Shown here in pieces: positions 53,366 through 63,604 of a stretch of DNA of 64,000 nucleotides (its first letter is position 1; every line of letters begins with the position of its first letter). Source of the stretch: an uncultured Bacteroidales bacterium. GTDB lineage: Bacteria; Bacteroidota; Bacteroidia; Bacteroidales; Bacteroidaceae. The translations under genes were made by a program, and so were the position numbers. Below the pieces are notes generated by a model. It was not told where the DNA came from. It saw nothing but the letters and a program-made list of their open reading frames with translations, and did no database searches. The stretch is from positions 62,001-126,000 of the forward strand of contig CADCBO010000003.1 in NCBI GenBank assembly GCA_902799685.1. The letters run 5' to 3'.

Positions 53366-55363
53366 ATGGAAGAAGAGAAAAAACCGGTAGAACTGCCGGA
53401 AAACGCGTATCGCGAACTTAAAGAAGGTGAATCTTATGAGCCTATCATGAAACCCGGTAAGGTCTATCCTGAGGCCAATCTTTGGTCTGTAGGCTGGGGA
53501 TTGCTGATGGCTGTGCTGTTTTCGGCTGCCGCAGCTTATCTGGGTCTTAAAGTGGGTCAGGTGTTTGAGGCTGCAATACCTATCGCAATCATTGCTGTAG
53601 GTGTGTCGAGCGTAGCCAAGCGTAAGGGCGCTTTAGGTGAGAATGTGATAATACAGTCCATAGGAGCCTGCTCGGGCGTGATTGTGGCCGGTGCCATATT
53701 CACTCTGCCTGCACTTTATATCCTGCAGGCCAAGTACCCTGATATGACAGTGAATTTCATGCAGGTATTCATCAGCTCGCTTCTGGGCGGTGTGTTGGGT
53801 ATTCTGTTCCTGATACCGTTCCGCAAGTACTTTGTCAAGGATATGCACGGAAAATATCCTTTCCCCGAGGCTACAGCTACAACCCAGGTGCTCATATCGG
53901 GCGAAAAGGGTGCCGGTCAGGCCAAGCCCCTGGTGGTTTCAGGTATTATTGGCGGTATTTATGATTTCATAGTTTCTACATTCGGACTTTGGACAGAGAA
54001 CTTCACTACAAGGGTATGTGCATGGGGCTCTGCTCTGGCAACCAAGGCCAAACTGGTGTTCAGCATCAATACCGGTGCCGCCGTGTTGGGTCTGGGCTAT
54101 ATCGTAGGTCTTAAGTACGCCTGCATCATTGCAGCCGGTTCCGCATTGGTATGGTTCGTTATAGTTCCCATCCTGCCTATGCTTGGTGACGCTTTCCTGC
54201 AGTCTCTCAATCCTGCCGTTACCGATGCTGTGGCAGGAATGGAGCCGGAGCAGATATTCTCAAGCTATGCCCGCCATATAGGTATAGGTGGTATTGCAAT
54301 GGCCGGAATACTTGGTATCATCAAGTCATGGCCTGTAATCAAAGGTGCCGTAAGTCTGGCCGGACGTGAACTTAAGGGCGGCAGCGGCGCACAGGGAGTT
54401 CAGGTGGAGCGTACCCAGCGTGACCTGCCCATGAAGATAGTCATAATAGGTATAATAGTGGCGTTGGTTGCTGTGTTTGCATTCTTCTATCTGGGTGTGA
54501 TGGATTTCAATCTGCTGCATGCGGTTGTAGGTATTCTGGTCGTAGGAATCATTGCATTCCTGTTTACCACTGTTGCAGCCAATGCCATAGCCATTGTTGG
54601 TACTAACCCTGTTTCCGGTATGACTCTGATGACTCTTATTCTGGCATCGGTGATAATGGTGGCAGTGGGTCTTAAGGGAACTCCCGGTATTGTATCGGCT
54701 CTTATAATGGGCGGCGTTGTATGTACCGCACTATCTATGGCGGGAGGTTTCATAACTGACCTCAAGATAGGCTACTGGCTTGGTTCAACCCCGGCTGTGC
54801 AGCAGGGTTGGAAGTTCCTGGGCACTCTGGTATCGGCACTTACTGTAGGCGGTGTGCTCATTATCCTGAACAAGACATACGGATTTGTTGGTGAGAACGC
54901 TCTTGTTGCTCCTCAGGCCAACGCCATGGCGGCAGTCATTGACCCGCTCATGTCAGGTACCGGTGCTCCATGGTGGCTCTATGCTACCGGCGCAGTGATT
55001 GCACTGATCCTTAACTTCTGCAAGATTCCGGCTCTGGCATTTGCACTTGGTATGTTCATACCGTTCCAGCTCAACATTCCGCTGGTTGTAGGCGGATTAA
55101 TCAACTGGTACGTAAGCACACGTTCCATAGATCCTGCTGTCAATACCGCTCGCGTTGAGCACGGAACACTGCTGGCATCGGGCTTCATAGCCGGTGGCGC
55201 ACTCATGGGCGTGGTAAGTGCCGCATTGAGGTTTGCCGGACTGGATCTTATGATGGCCGAAAGCTGGACGGGCTCACATGCAGCCGAGTGGCTCTCACTC
55301 ATCATGTATGCAGCACTTATATGGTACTTTGTGCGCAGCGTGATGAAACGCAAGAACGCTTAA
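53366..55363 (+). CDS. OPT-family oligopeptide transporter
   Basis: A 665-residue inner-membrane transporter with about 15 hydrophobic helices. The N-terminus (LPENAYRELKEGESYEPIM) and the first helices (WGLLMAVLFSAAAAYLGLKVGQVFEAAIPI, described only) are typical of the bacterial OPT/DUF1 branch, as are GENVIIQSIGACSG and YPFPEATATTQVL. It probably imports peptides or metal-peptide complexes. It stands alone and is followed by a bidirectional terminator at 55381-55417. Confidence 0.9.
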   Translation: MEEEKKPVELPENAYRELKEGESYEPIMKPGKVYPEANLWSVGWGLLMAVLFSAAAAYLGLKVGQVFEAAIPIAIIAVGVSSVAKRKGALGENVIIQSIGACSGVIVAGAIFTLPALYILQAKYPDMTVNFMQVFISSLLGGVLGILFLIPFRKYFVKDMHGKYPFPEATATTQVLISGEKGAGQAKPLVVSGIIGGIYDFIVSTFGLWTENFTTRVCAWGSALATKAKLVFSINTGAAVLGLGYIVGLKYACIIAAGSALVWFVIVPILPMLGDAFLQSLNPAVTDAVAGMEPEQIFSSYARHIGIGGIAMAGILGIIKSWPVIKGAVSLAGRELKGGSGAQGVQVERTQRDLPMKIVIIGIIVALVAVFAFFYLGVMDFNLLHAVVGILVVGIIAFLFTTVAANAIAIVGTNPVSGMTLMTLILASVIMVAVGLKGTPGIVSALIMGGVVCTALSMAGGFITDLKIGYWLGSTPAVQQGWKFLGTLVSALTVGGVLIILNKTYGFVGENALVAPQANAMAAVIDPLMSGTGAPWWLYATGAVIALILNFCKIPALAFALGMFIPFQLNIPLVVGGLINWYVSTRSIDPAVNTARVEHGTLLASGFIAGGALMGVVSAALRFAGLDLMMAESWTGSHAAEWLSLIMYAALIWYFVRSVMKRKNA

Positions 55364-55380
55364 AGAGTGATGAAACAAAC

Positions 55381-55417
55381 AATCGGGAGAGTACCTATGT
55401 GCCCTCCCGATTTTTGT
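55381..55417. terminator. Bidirectional intrinsic terminator
   Basis: AATCGGGAG (55381-55389) and CTCCCGATT (55404-55412) form a nine-bp stem followed by TTTGTT. It lies between the convergent OPT transporter and Ca2+/Na+ exchanger genes. Confidence 0.85.
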
Positions 55418-55428
55418 TATGCATGGGT

Positions 55429-56388
55429 TTAAAACAGTGACCAGGCGTAAACCGCATATGCCGCGAACAGAAGCAGGCCTGATACGCGTCCCAATTTGCC
55501 CTGCGCTTTCCAAGGCTGAACTAACAGCAGCAGTGCGGCTGAGAATGCAAGCATTATAATGAAATCAACTCTGTAAGGTGAGTACTCAAACGGGATAGGC
55601 CTGATAGAGCCCGATACTCCAAGCACACAAAGTACGTTGAAGATATTTGAGCCTATAATATTGCCTATGGATATGTCCATCTCTTTCTTAATGGCAGCAG
55701 CCACCGAAGCGGCCAGTTCCGGCAGGCTTGTTCCCAATGCAACCACAGTAAGTCCTATCACCTTGTCGCTCACGCCTATGGCCTTGGCCAGCACGGTAGC
55801 TCCATCTACCATGAAATCGGCTCCGAATGCCAGCATAGTGCATGAGAGTATAATGAGCAGCAGGGCCACTGCTACAGACATCTTCTTTTCATGAACATCG
55901 GACTCAGTGTCTTCCGATGACGATCCGGCACGCCCTTTATGGATTGATATCACAGTAAAGAGTATGATGCCCGCAAACAGTACCATTCCCTCAATCCTGG
56001 ATATTCCGCCTTTCAGCGAGAAAACAAGCAGCAGCAGGGATGCGGCAATCATTACAAGTCCGTTGACAGTGACCTTCCGGTTCTTTGTCGGAATAGGGCA
56101 TAGGATTGCAGTCAGGCCCAGAATAAGGCCGATATTGGCTATGTTGGAGCCCAGTACATTTCCCATAGCTATGCCTGCACTGCCTTTTATGGCCGATGTC
56201 ATGCTTACCAGCAGTTCCGGCGCGGATGTGCCGAATGCCACTATAGTCATGCCTATTACAAGCGGCGATATGCGGAACTTTCGTGCCAGGGCCACTCCGC
56301 CATCCACCAGCCAGTCACCACCCAGGAACAGCAGAATGAATCCTGCAAGCAATTTGATGATTGCCCAAATAGTTTCTGTGAAAATCAT
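55429..56388 (-). CDS. Calcium/sodium antiporter (CaCA/YrbG family)
   Basis: A 319-residue membrane antiporter with ten predicted helices in two inverted halves. The alpha-repeat ion-binding motifs are visible in both: FGTSAPELLVS with GNVLGSNIANIGLILG, and LGTSLPELAASVAAA with GNIIGSNIFNVLCVLG. A central hydrophilic loop (HKGRAGSSSEDTESDVHEKK) separates the halves. It exchanges Na+ (or H+) for Ca2+ at the inner membrane. It is divergent from the ATP synthase operon. Confidence 0.92.
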   Translation of the reverse strand: MIFTETIWAIIKLLAGFILLFLGGDWLVDGGVALARKFRISPLVIGMTIVAFGTSAPELLVSMTSAIKGSAGIAMGNVLGSNIANIGLILGLTAILCPIPTKNRKVTVNGLVMIAASLLLLVFSLKGGISRIEGMVLFAGIILFTVISIHKGRAGSSSEDTESDVHEKKMSVAVALLLIILSCTMLAFGADFMVDGATVLAKAIGVSDKVIGLTVVALGTSLPELAASVAAAIKKEMDISIGNIIGSNIFNVLCVLGVSGSIRPIPFEYSPYRVDFIIMLAFSAALLLLVQPWKAQGKLGRVSGLLLFAAYAVYAWSLF

Positions 56389-56478
56389 GGCGCAAAATTA
56401 GTATAAATAAGTGTGAAATTTAGTCCGTTTAGATACAAAAGGTCACTTTTAGGGAGAAGAAGGTACGTCATAAATAGT

Positions 56479-56486
56479 TATATTTG
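56479..56486 (+). promoter_or_regulatory. -7 box of the ATP synthase operon
   Basis: TATATTTG, a perfect TAnnTTTG match, 20 bases before the atpD start. A canonical TTTG -33 box is not clear (TTTT around 56447). Confidence 0.6.
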
Positions 56487-56500
56487 CAACCTACAAATAA

Positions 56501-58016
<1,516 letters not shown>

Positions 58017-58018
<2 letters not shown>

Positions 58019-58058
58019 TTGAAAATTGAGAATTGAGAATTGAGAATTGAGAATTGAG
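58017..58058 (+). repeat. Six heptamer repeats (AATTGAR) between atpD and atpC
   Basis: One AATTGAA (58017-58023) and five AATTGAG units (to 58058) fill the whole space from the atpD stop (58016-58018) to the atpC ATG at 58059. They replace any ordinary ribosome-binding site. Loss or gain of units would change the spacing by seven bases each without altering a protein sequence. Confidence 0.95.
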
Positions 58059-58298
58059 ATGTTGAGACTTAGGATTATTGCACCGGACAGGTTGGTTTTT
58101 GAGGGTGAGGTTGAGAGTGTGACCTTGCCGGGAACCGTCGGTGCGTTCACGGTACTCAACAACCATGCCCCGATTATCACTTCATTGGAAAAGGGCAGGA
58201 TTGCGTATAAGGACAAGAATGGCTCCAGTGAGGTTACTGTCAAGTCCGGATTCGCCGAAGTCAAGGATAACATCCTCTCAGTTTGTGTCGAGTTATGA
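58059..58298 (+). CDS. atpC: F1 ATP synthase epsilon subunit, short form
   Basis: A 79-residue epsilon consisting only of the N-terminal beta-sandwich (LRLRIIAPDRLVFEGEVESV, LPGTVGAFTVLNNHAP, KSGFAEVKDNIL). The C-terminal helical hairpin that inhibits the enzyme in many bacteria is missing, which is common in Bacteroidota. The ATG at 58059 is preferred over a TTG at 58047 inside the heptamer repeat. The stop overlaps the next start (ATGA). Confidence 0.93.
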   Translation: MLRLRIIAPDRLVFEGEVESVTLPGTVGAFTVLNNHAPIITSLEKGRIAYKDKNGSSEVTVKSGFAEVKDNILSVCVEL

Positions 58299-58663
58299 AG
58301 AAACTGATAACCATATATCTGATTGCGCTTTCAGTGCTGACAATAGCATCGGTACTGGTGTTGCGTATGGCGTGGCCGGAGCATTATCCGTCATTGCTGT
58401 TTATCATTCCGCTGTTTTATGCCATTATGCTTGGCGTAATGGTGTGGCTCAAGCGCATGAATGAGAAGAAGGGCAGAGACCGCAGCCTGTTCTTTCTCTC
58501 ATACAGAGTGGTAAAGATCCTGCTGGCAATTGTGCTGCTGCTTGTTTATTTTGCTGCTGTCGGTACACAGCTGTTGCCGTTTGCAATAGTGTTCATGATA
58601 TACTATCTGTGCCTGTCGGCCATTGAGACGGTACTGTTTATGAAAGGAGAAAAGAAGAGTTGA
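58295..58663 (+). CDS. Small membrane protein in the ATP synthase operon (AtpI-like)
   Basis: A 122-residue protein with four hydrophobic helices (about 3-24, 29-47, 67-86 and 90-112). It stands where AtpI or a similar assembly factor is found, between epsilon and subunit a. Sequence motifs are weak, so the AtpI-like role in c-ring assembly is inferred from position and topology. Start at 58295 overlaps the atpC stop, and its own stop overlaps the atpB start. Confidence 0.7.
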   Translation: MKKLITIYLIALSVLTIASVLVLRMAWPEHYPSLLFIIPLFYAIMLGVMVWLKRMNEKKGRDRSLFFLSYRVVKILLAIVLLLVYFAAVGTQLLPFAIVFMIYYLCLSAIETVLFMKGEKKS

Positions 58664-59766
58664 AGAGACTGGCTTACATATTGACGTTGTTGATGCTAAT
58701 GGCATCCGTTCCCGCAGTTGCATCAGAGACTGATGCTGCTCAGGATGAGACTGTCGATGTCAAGGGTATCATATTCGGCCATCTCAAGGACTCCTATCAC
58801 TGGCATATCATCACAATAGGTGAGAAGGAGATTTCACTGCACCTTCCCGTCATGCTTTACAGTAAGGTGTCGGGCTGGCATTTCTTCTCGTCACGTGAAC
58901 TTGAGGAGACAGGCAGTTATGAAGGATTCCATATCACTGATGAGGGAGCTCATGCAGGCAAACTGGTTGAAACGCTGCCCGACGGGACCGAACTCAAGCC
59001 TCTGGACCTCTCACTCACCAAAGTGGCTCTGGGAGTCATCATAAACAGCTTATTGCTTTGTGTTATCGTGATGTGTACCGCCCGTTGGTACAGACGTCAC
59101 AAATCCACCGATCCCGCTCCCGGCGGTTTTGTAGGCCTTATGGAGTATGTGGTGGCAATGATAGTTGATGATGTAATCAAACCATCGGTAGGAAAGGATT
59201 ACAAACGGTATACTCCGTTGCTGCTCACCATATTCTTCTTTATCCTGCTGAGCAATATAATGGGACTCATTCCCATTTTTCCGGCCGGAGCAAATGTAAC
59301 AGGCAACATTGCCATAACTCTCACTCTGGCGCTGGTGACATTCTTTACCGTAAACGTGTTGGGAAACCGCGAATACTGGAAAGAGATACTCTGGCCCGAT
59401 GTTCCCGTATTCCTGAAGGCTCCCATACCTCTGCTTCCTTTCATTGAGATAATAGGTATATTCACCAAGCCGTTTGCGTTGACTGTCCGTTTGTTCGCCA
59501 ATATAACGGCTGGCCATGCCATCATACTTTCACTCACGTGTGTCATATTCATAACAGCTAAGATGGGACCTCTGATAGGAACTCCTATGACTGTGTTGTC
59601 GGTGTTCTTTATGATATTCATGAACATGCTTGAGTTGCTGGTGGCATATATCCAGGCATACGTGTTCACTATGCTTAGTGCTGTGTTCATAGGCCTTAGC
59701 CGTCCGGAGGAACATCACGGGAAAGAAGAGATAAAAGTAAAGACTGATAATACATTAACAACTTAA
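58660..59766 (+). CDS. atpB: Fo ATP synthase subunit a, TTG start, N-terminal extension
   Basis: A 368-residue subunit a. The frame has no ATG in the right place; a TTG at 58660 overlapping the previous stop (TTGA) and preceded by AAAGGAGAAAAG begins a signal-like segment KRLAYILTLLMLMASVPAVA. A ~100-residue extracytoplasmic N-terminal extension follows, as in other Bacteroidota. The core has the essential arginine in LTVRLFANITAGH and the proton-path helix LVAYIQAYVFTMLSAVF. It forms the proton half-channels with the c-ring. Confidence 0.93.
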   Translation: MKRLAYILTLLMLMASVPAVASETDAAQDETVDVKGIIFGHLKDSYHWHIITIGEKEISLHLPVMLYSKVSGWHFFSSRELEETGSYEGFHITDEGAHAGKLVETLPDGTELKPLDLSLTKVALGVIINSLLLCVIVMCTARWYRRHKSTDPAPGGFVGLMEYVVAMIVDDVIKPSVGKDYKRYTPLLLTIFFFILLSNIMGLIPIFPAGANVTGNIAITLTLALVTFFTVNVLGNREYWKEILWPDVPVFLKAPIPLLPFIEIIGIFTKPFALTVRLFANITAGHAIILSLTCVIFITAKMGPLIGTPMTVLSVFFMIFMNMLELLVAYIQAYVFTMLSAVFIGLSRPEEHHGKEEIKVKTDNTLTT

Positions 59767-59778
59767 ATACATAAAATT

Positions 59779-60045
59779 ATGATGTTAGCAACATTCTTAC
59801 AGGCTGCCGCCGGTTTAGGAGCAGGATTCGGAAATGCAGGTATTGCACTTGGTGCAGCAATTGCAGTGATCGGTGCCGGTATGGGCCTGGGCCGTATAGG
59901 TCAGTCAGCAATGGAGTCAATCGCCCGTCAGCCTGAGGCTGCCGGTGACATCCGCAGTTCAATGATTCTTATCGGCGCATTCATGGAGGGTGTCTCCCTG
60001 TTGGCTGTTATTGTTTGTCTTCTGGCTCTCTATCCTCCTAAGTAA
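59779..60045 (+). CDS. atpE: Fo ATP synthase subunit c
   Basis: An 88-residue proteolipid: two glycine-rich helices joined by the RQPE loop (residues 50-53), with the ion-carrying Glu70 in AFMEGVSLL of the second helix. It forms the rotor ring. The start is one of two adjacent ATG codons. The stop overlaps the atpF start by one base. Confidence 0.97.
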   Translation: MMLATFLQAAAGLGAGFGNAGIALGAAIAVIGAGMGLGRIGQSAMESIARQPEAAGDIRSSMILIGAFMEGVSLLAVIVCLLALYPPK

Positions 60046-60542
60046 TGGACCTTCTGATTCCCGAAGTCGGTACAATCATCTGGATGCTCATTGCAGCCGG
60101 AATTGTCTTCTTCATATTGGTCAAGTGGGGATTCCCCATAATAACCGATATGGTGGACAAGCGCAATGAGTATATAGACAAGTCGCTTGATGCGGCCCGT
60201 CAGGCCAACGAGCGTCTTGCCGGAATCCAGAATGAGTGTGATGAATTGCTCCAGGAGACCCGTGCCGAGAAGGCGCGTATCCTTAAGGAGGCTGCCGACC
60301 GGCGTGATGAAATCATTGCAGAGGCCGAAAACCGTGCCAAGGAGAGCGGTGAGAAACTCATCGCCGATGCACGTGAACAGATACGTCTTGAGAAGGAGGA
60401 GGCACTGCGCAGCATGCGCCGTCAGGTAGCCGAACTGTCGGTCCAGGTGGCCGAGAGGGTTGTGCTTAAGGAACTCTCAACTGATGAGGACCAGCTCCTT
60501 CTGATAGACCGTATGATAGATGACGTCAAAACAGAAAAGTAA
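60045..60542 (+). CDS. atpF: Fo ATP synthase subunit b
   Basis: A 165-residue peripheral-stalk subunit. An N-terminal membrane helix (IIWMLIAAGIVFFILVKWGFP, residues ~10-30) is followed by a long charged coiled coil (about 35-150) rich in Glu, Arg and Ala, and a C-terminal KELSTDEDQLLLIDRMI segment that binds delta. Confidence 0.95.
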   Translation: MDLLIPEVGTIIWMLIAAGIVFFILVKWGFPIITDMVDKRNEYIDKSLDAARQANERLAGIQNECDELLQETRAEKARILKEAADRRDEIIAEAENRAKESGEKLIADAREQIRLEKEEALRSMRRQVAELSVQVAERVVLKELSTDEDQLLLIDRMIDDVKTEK

Positions 60543-60545
60543 GGT

Positions 60546-61109
60546 ATGAATACAGGAACCGTTTCCGTGCGTTACGCCAAGGCTCTGCTGCAGTATGCGG
60601 TGGAGCAGGGTGATGCTGCGCAGGTGTATCTGGAGATGCAGACGCTTGCCTCACGGATGCGGGCTGTTCGTGCCATACATGACCGTCTGGTTGACCCCAC
60701 GGTAAGCGTGGGCGATAAATGCAGCCTGCTTGAGACTGCTGTCACGGACGGAAAGAAACCGCTGAGCGGTTCTGCACAGGCTTTCTTCAAGCTCGTTGTA
60801 GGTGCCGGACGCGGTGACTGCCTGCTGTTTATGGCCGTAAGCTATCAGGACCTGTACCGCCTCAAAAATGGTATCGTGCCGGTTCAGCTTATTACAGCCA
60901 CCCCTGTGGGTGATGAACGCAGGGCGCGGCTCAAACAGCTGGTAGAGAATGTAGAGCATGGTCGTGTGGAGTGGACACACACCGTTGATCCGTCACTTGA
61001 CGGCGGATTTGTGCTTCTGGTTGATGGATTCCGCCTTGACGCCAGCGTGGCGGGCAAGCTGCAGAGAATCCGCAAGGAACTTATAGAAAAGAATAACCGT
61101 ATCATATAA
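60546..61109 (+). CDS. atpH: F1 ATP synthase delta subunit
   Basis: A 187-residue stalk subunit linking F1 and b. [21 protein letters not shown] starts the N-terminal helical bundle (not quoted in full elsewhere), and [28 protein letters not shown] is the typical C-terminal OSCP motif region. Three bases after atpF; its stop overlaps the atpA ATG. Confidence 0.94.
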   Translation: MNTGTVSVRYAKALLQYAVEQGDAAQVYLEMQTLASRMRAVRAIHDRLVDPTVSVGDKCSLLETAVTDGKKPLSGSAQAFFKLVVGAGRGDCLLFMAVSYQDLYRLKNGIVPVQLITATPVGDERRARLKQLVENVEHGRVEWTHTVDPSLDGGFVLLVDGFRLDASVAGKLQRIRKELIEKNNRII

Positions 61110-62695
61110 TGGCAAACGGAATAAAGGCAAGTGAGGTATCGGAGGTACTTCTGGAACAGCTTAAGGGCATTGACACCAGCGCCAAGTTTCAGGAGGTTGG
61201 AACCGTACTCCAGGTGAGTGACGGCGTGGTCCGCATATACGGACTCAAGAATGCCGAGGCCGATGAGCTGATAGAGTTTGACAATGGCATCCAGGCCATA
61301 GTTATGAATCTGGAGGAGGATAACGTAGGTGCCATCCTGCTTGGTCCTACCGATCAGATCAAGGAGGACATGACCGTGCACCGCACAGGACGCATTGCCT
61401 CCATCAATGTAAGTGAGAACATGCTTGGCCGCGTGGTTAACCCGCTGGGTAAGCCGCTTGACGGTCTTAAGGATATAGAGGGTCCCTTCTTTGAGATGCC
61501 CCTGGAGCGTAAGGCTCCCGGTGTGGTGTTCCGTGAGCCGGTGCATCAGCCGCTGCAGACTGGTCTGCGTGCCATCGATGCCATGATTCCCATCGGCCGC
61601 GGTCAGCGTGAGCTTATAATCGGTGACCGTCAGACAGGTAAGACCGCCATTGCCATTGATACCATCATCAACCAGCGTAAGAATTATGAGGCAGGTGATC
61701 CTGTCTATTGCATATATGTTGCTGTGGGCCAGAAGGGTTCAACCGTTGCAACCATCGTGAACACTCTGCGTCAGCACGGCGCTCTGGATTACACCATCGT
61801 GGTTGCCGCAACCGCTGCCGATCCTGCAGCTTTGCAGTATTACGCTCCTCTGGCAGGTGCCGCAATCGGTGAGTATTTCCGCGATACTGGCCGTCACGCC
61901 TTAGTGGTTTATGATGACCTTTCCAAGCAGGCTGTAGCCTATCGTGAGGTGTCACTTATTTTGAAACGTCCTTCGGGCCGTGAGGCATATCCCGGTGATA
62001 TATTCTACCTGCATTCACGCCTGCTTGAGCGTGCAGCCAAGATAATCAGTCAGCAGGAGGTGGCCGAGAAGATGAATGACCTTCCGCCGTCATTGGTGGG
62101 TCACGTCAAGGGTGGCGGCTCTCTGACCGCTCTGCCTATCATCGAGACACAGGCCGGTGACGTATCGGCCTATATCCCTACAAACGTGATTTCCATTACC
62201 GACGGTCAGATATATCTGGAGTCAAGCCTCTTTAACCAGGGATTCCGTCCGGCCATCAACGTGGGTATATCGGTATCACGTGTGGGAGGTAACGCTCAGA
62301 TCAAGTCCATGAAGAAGGTGGCCGGTACGCTTAAGATAGACCAGGCGCAGTACCGTGAGCTGGAGGCATTCAGCAAGTTCAGCAGCGATATGGACCCAGT
62401 GACCGCCATGGTGCTTGACAAGGGCCGCAAGAACAACCGTCTGCTTATCCAGCCTCAGTATTCACCTATGCCGGTAGGAGAGCAGATAGCAGTACTCTAC
62501 TGCGGTATACACGGTCTTCTGAGCAAGGTTCCGCTGGACCGTGTCATTGAGTTCGAGGACCGTTTTGTGGAGATAGTACGTACCAAATACAAGGAGAATA
62601 TACTGGATGTCTTATCCAATGGAGTCATGAATGATGAGGTGGGCAAACTCATTGAGGAGGCTGCCGACAAGACAATCCAGGAATTAGGAATCTGA
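61109..62695 (+). CDS. atpA: F1 ATP synthase alpha subunit
   Basis: A 528-residue regulatory nucleotide-binding subunit. Walker [16 protein letters not shown] (about 170-184), the [14 protein letters not shown] region with the Walker B Asp, and [26 protein letters not shown] (the alpha/beta signature, described only) are intact. Length is normal. Confidence 0.97.
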   Translation: MANGIKASEVSEVLLEQLKGIDTSAKFQEVGTVLQVSDGVVRIYGLKNAEADELIEFDNGIQAIVMNLEEDNVGAILLGPTDQIKEDMTVHRTGRIASINVSENMLGRVVNPLGKPLDGLKDIEGPFFEMPLERKAPGVVFREPVHQPLQTGLRAIDAMIPIGRGQRELIIGDRQTGKTAIAIDTIINQRKNYEAGDPVYCIYVAVGQKGSTVATIVNTLRQHGALDYTIVVAATAADPAALQYYAPLAGAAIGEYFRDTGRHALVVYDDLSKQAVAYREVSLILKRPSGREAYPGDIFYLHSRLLERAAKIISQQEVAEKMNDLPPSLVGHVKGGGSLTALPIIETQAGDVSAYIPTNVISITDGQIYLESSLFNQGFRPAINVGISVSRVGGNAQIKSMKKVAGTLKIDQAQYRELEAFSKFSSDMDPVTAMVLDKGRKNNRLLIQPQYSPMPVGEQIAVLYCGIHGLLSKVPLDRVIEFEDRFVEIVRTKYKENILDVLSNGVMNDEVGKLIEEAADKTIQELGI

Positions 62696-62701
62696 TAAGT
62701 A

Positions 62702-63556
62702 ATGTCACTCAAGGAGATAAAGACCCGTATCCAGTCGGTCAGCAATACACGCAAGACCACATCGGCCATGAAGATGGTATCGAGCGTGAAACTGCGCAAG
62801 GCTCAGCAGAACATTCAGTTTGCCGTGCCTTACGTGAATCAGTTGGACGGTATCCTTAAACGCCTTTCGTCCGACCCTGAGGCACGTAAGGTTTCACCAT
62901 TAGTGGTGGAGCGTGATGTCAAGGAGGTTGCTATGGTCTGCTTCTCGTCCGATTCCAGCCTGTGCGGCGGTTTTAACGGCAACATAATACGCCACAGCCG
63001 CGCACTTTACAATGAACTCTACAATATTGACCAGACTCCTCTGGTATATACCGTAGGACAGAAGATAACCGATGCTTTCCGTAAGGAGGGACTGACCATA
63101 AACACAGGTTATTCCGGCATGATGCAGAGTCGCAGTTATGAGCAGGCCGCATCACTGGCCGATGACCTTATGGATATGTATCTGAACGGTCATCTGGACA
63201 AGGTGGTGCTTACTTATACCCACTTTAAGAGTGCGGGATCACAGCAGATTGTGGATGAGGTCCTGCTACCGGTTACTGTTCCTGCCGGCCAGGCGGAGCA
63301 GGAGAGTGACTACATTCTGGAGCCGTCGGCCGCAGAGCTTATGAAAGTGCTGCTGCCCAAGGTGATACGCATGAAAGTATATTGCGCCATGCTGGATTCT
63401 TTTGCCAGCGAGCAGGCTGCCCGCGTGATTGCCATGCAGGCCGCCACCGAGAATGCCGATAACCTGATTGGCGAGCTTACCCTGCAATACAACAAACTGC
63501 GCCAGCAAGCCATAACCAATGAGATACTGGATCTTGCTGCCGGCGCCCAAAAATAG
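62702..63556 (+). CDS. atpG: F1 ATP synthase gamma subunit
   Basis: A 284-residue central-shaft subunit. N-terminal coiled coil SLKEIKTRIQSVSNTRKTTSAMKMVS, split by description, with the T-xAMxMV motif, the Rossmann-like middle (FSSDSSLCGGFNGNI) and the C-terminal helix (QAATENADNLIGELTLQYNKLRQQAITNEI region). It ends the operon. The TAG stop lies inside a GGGGTCAGGCCCC palindrome. Confidence 0.96.
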   Translation: MSLKEIKTRIQSVSNTRKTTSAMKMVSSVKLRKAQQNIQFAVPYVNQLDGILKRLSSDPEARKVSPLVVERDVKEVAMVCFSSDSSLCGGFNGNIIRHSRALYNELYNIDQTPLVYTVGQKITDAFRKEGLTINTGYSGMMQSRSYEQAASLADDLMDMYLNGHLDKVVLTYTHFKSAGSQQIVDEVLLPVTVPAGQAEQESDYILEPSAAELMKVLLPKVIRMKVYCAMLDSFASEQAARVIAMQAATENADNLIGELTLQYNKLRQQAITNEILDLAAGAQK

Positions 63557-63590
63557 TACAATTGGGGTCAGGCCCCTTTTGTACTATTTT
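63550..63590. repeat. Palindrome with GGGGTCAGGCCCC core overlapping the atpG stop
   Basis: Left arm AAAATAGTACAA (63550-63561) and right arm TTGTACTATTTT (63579-63590) are exact complements around ATTGGGGTCAGGCCCC. The atpG stop TAG (63554-63556) is in the left arm. Core as in the palindromes at 14669 and 16148; outer arms differ. Probably acts as the terminator of the ATP synthase operon. Confidence 0.9.
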
Positions 63591-63604
63591 ACCGAAAACG
63601 AATT

